Positions 63,110-64,000 of a stretch of DNA of 64,000 nt are shown here, one piece after another. This stretch comes from Deltaproteobacteria bacterium (lineage in GTDB: Bacteria > Myxococcota_A > Polyangia > GCA-2747355 > JADLHG01), in NCBI GenBank assembly GCA_020848905.1, contig JADLHG010000004.1:310001-374000 (forward strand), read 5' to 3'. Position 1 is the first letter of the stretch; every line of letters begins with the position of its first letter. The position numbers and the translations under genes were made by a program. The notes below the pieces were generated by a model. That model saw only the letters and a program-made list of their open reading frames with translations, was not told the DNA's origin and did not search any database.

Positions 63110-63994
63110 TCAGTCCGCGACCTGAACCTCGCCCTCGAAGACCATCGTCGCCGGGCCCTCCATCCAGACGCGGGACAGATCCTCGGCGACCAGAATGTCG
63201 AGCGTCCCCCCGGGCAGGTGAATGGGGAGCGGGCGACCTGCGGGATGTCGGCCCGTCACGGTGGCAGCCACGGCCGTGGCGCAGGCGCCGGTGCCGCACG
63301 CGAGGGTGAGGCCGCAGCCCCGCTCCCAGACGGCGAGATCCAACCCTTCGCGGTTCGCGGCAGGCCGTGCGAACTCCACGTTGGTTCGCTGCGGGAATCG
63401 GGGGTGACGCTCGAGGCTCGGCCCGAGGGCGGCGGCGAGGGCCGTCACGTCGGCCGTCGCTTCCGCGAAGGTCACGAGGTGCGGGTTGCCCATGCTGACG
63501 GCGGTGGCGCGGAGGGTCGTGTCGCCCACCTGAATGGGCTGGTCCACGAAGCGACCCTCGGCCTGCATCGGGAGCTCCCGTGCCTCGAGGCCGGGGCGTC
63601 CCATGTCTACGCGCACCGACCGCACGAGCCCGTCGTCCCCGCGCGTGAGGGCGCACCGCAGCACCCCGGCTCCCGTGAGGATAGGGATCTCGGATAGGTG
63701 GCGGAAGCCTTCCAGGTGGTCATGGAGCAGCTTGGCCACGCAGCGAATGCCGTTGCCGCACATCTCCGACTCGCTTCCGTCGGAGTTGATGACCCGCATC
63801 TGCGCCAGGGCGTCCGGAGACGGGGAGGCCAGCACGAGGAGGACGCCGTCGGCGCCGATGCCGCGGTGGCGGTCGCAGAGCCGGACGGCGGTCTCGCGCG
63901 CCGTGAGGAGATCCACGGGGGCGGAGCGGCTGAGGCCGTCCACGACGATGAAGTCGTTTCCTAGACCGTGGAGCTTGCGGAAGGGCACGCGCAT
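63110..63994 (-). CDS. dapF: Diaminopimelate epimerase
   Basis: 294 residues. It converts LL- to meso-diaminopimelate for lysine and peptidoglycan. The two catalytic Cys lie in 'SEMCGNGIRCVAK' and 'LACGTGACATAV'; 'KLHGLGNDFIVVD', 'RHRGIGADGVLLV' and 'VSMGNPHLVTF' are also diagnostic. The ATG is only six bases from the window edge, so the upstream context is unknown. It converges with the Ig-like lipoprotein (23-base gap). Confidence 0.96.
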   Translation of the reverse strand: MRVPFRKLHGLGNDFIVVDGLSRSAPVDLLTARETAVRLCDRHRGIGADGVLLVLASPSPDALAQMRVINSDGSESEMCGNGIRCVAKLLHDHLEGFRHLSEIPILTGAGVLRCALTRGDDGLVRSVRVDMGRPGLEARELPMQAEGRFVDQPIQVGDTTLRATAVSMGNPHLVTFAEATADVTALAAALGPSLERHPRFPQRTNVEFARPAANREGLDLAVWERGCGLTLACGTGACATAVAATVTGRHPAGRPLPIHLPGGTLDILVAEDLSRVWMEGPATMVFEGEVQVAD

Positions 63995-64000
63995 GATCGG

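Overview
The window is about 64 kb of very GC-rich, densely packed bacterial chromosome, open at the left edge inside larC and closing on the right just after the start of dapF. The gene mix points to a deltaproteobacterial or Myxococcota-type organism: a membrane-anchored Ser/Thr kinase carrying several PEGA domains, two further PEGA proteins, many lipoproteins (HEAT, FecR, lamin-tail, Ig-like), a propeller with 'WAVGDGGTI'-type repeats, and many ExbB/TolQ and ExbD/TolR paralogues. No 16S rRNA or other strict marker is present, so the assignment is inference. Single-copy housekeeping genes (dnaE, recD2, yebC, ruvCAB, gpmI, dapF, maf, yggS, tRNA-fMet) show that this is chromosome and not plasmid or phage.

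Layout. 1-2.9 kb: the end of larC overlaps a sensor protein (degenerate receiver, GAF, two PAS, HisKA) that has no ATPase domain, followed by a small conserved protein. 2.9-4.9 kb (minus): an operon of two small proteins and a PEGA protein. 5.1-9.7 kb (plus): a lipoprotein, an EI24/CysZ-like membrane protein and a MacB/LolD-type ABC ATPase plus FtsX-type permease. 9.8-12.5 kb: the PEGA Ser/Thr kinase. 12.5-16.8 kb (minus): an SDR oxidoreductase, an unknown exported protein, a CysQ-like phosphatase and a BKACE enzyme.

17-20 kb: initiator tRNA with its own promoter and terminator, then a disturbed stretch with a decayed IS3-family transposase, an apparently exported methyltransferase and about 0.6 kb without a convincing gene. 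20-29.2 kb: an ABC-F ATPase, a DUF4340-like lipoprotein, a TMTC-like GT-C/TPR membrane protein, a purple-acid-phosphatase-like lipoprotein, an arsM/arsR pair with two matching operator-like sites, and a DUF3347-like protein. 29.4-38.4 kb (plus): gpmI, a FecR lipoprotein, a PEGA outer-membrane-like protein and dnaE. 38.3-42 kb (minus): a lytic transglycosylase and an aminotransferase-maf-yggS operon. 42-50 kb (plus): a lamin-tail lipoprotein, recD2, yebC-ruvC-ruvA-ruvB and a TPR protein.

The last 14 kb is the most unusual. A HEAT lipoprotein runs tail to tail into a 1202-residue RND/MMPL transporter with a beta-propeller of about 250 residues inserted in its first periplasmic domain. Next comes a divergent locus of proton-channel genes. 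On the minus strand lies a TolQ-TolR-TolR triad, the same gene order as the AglR-AglQ-AglS gliding motor. On the plus strand lie TolQ, TolQ, TolR and one TolQ-TolR fusion joined by a His-rich linker. A lipoprotein with two Ig-like domains follows. In total there are four TolQ/ExbB and four TolR/ExbD modules, all keeping their proton-path residues, around a shared 500-bp control region. This locus is the best candidate here for an undescribed ion-driven envelope machine.

Genes are packed with 4-base start/stop overlaps (ATGA, GTGA), and four convergent pairs overlap at their 3' ends.
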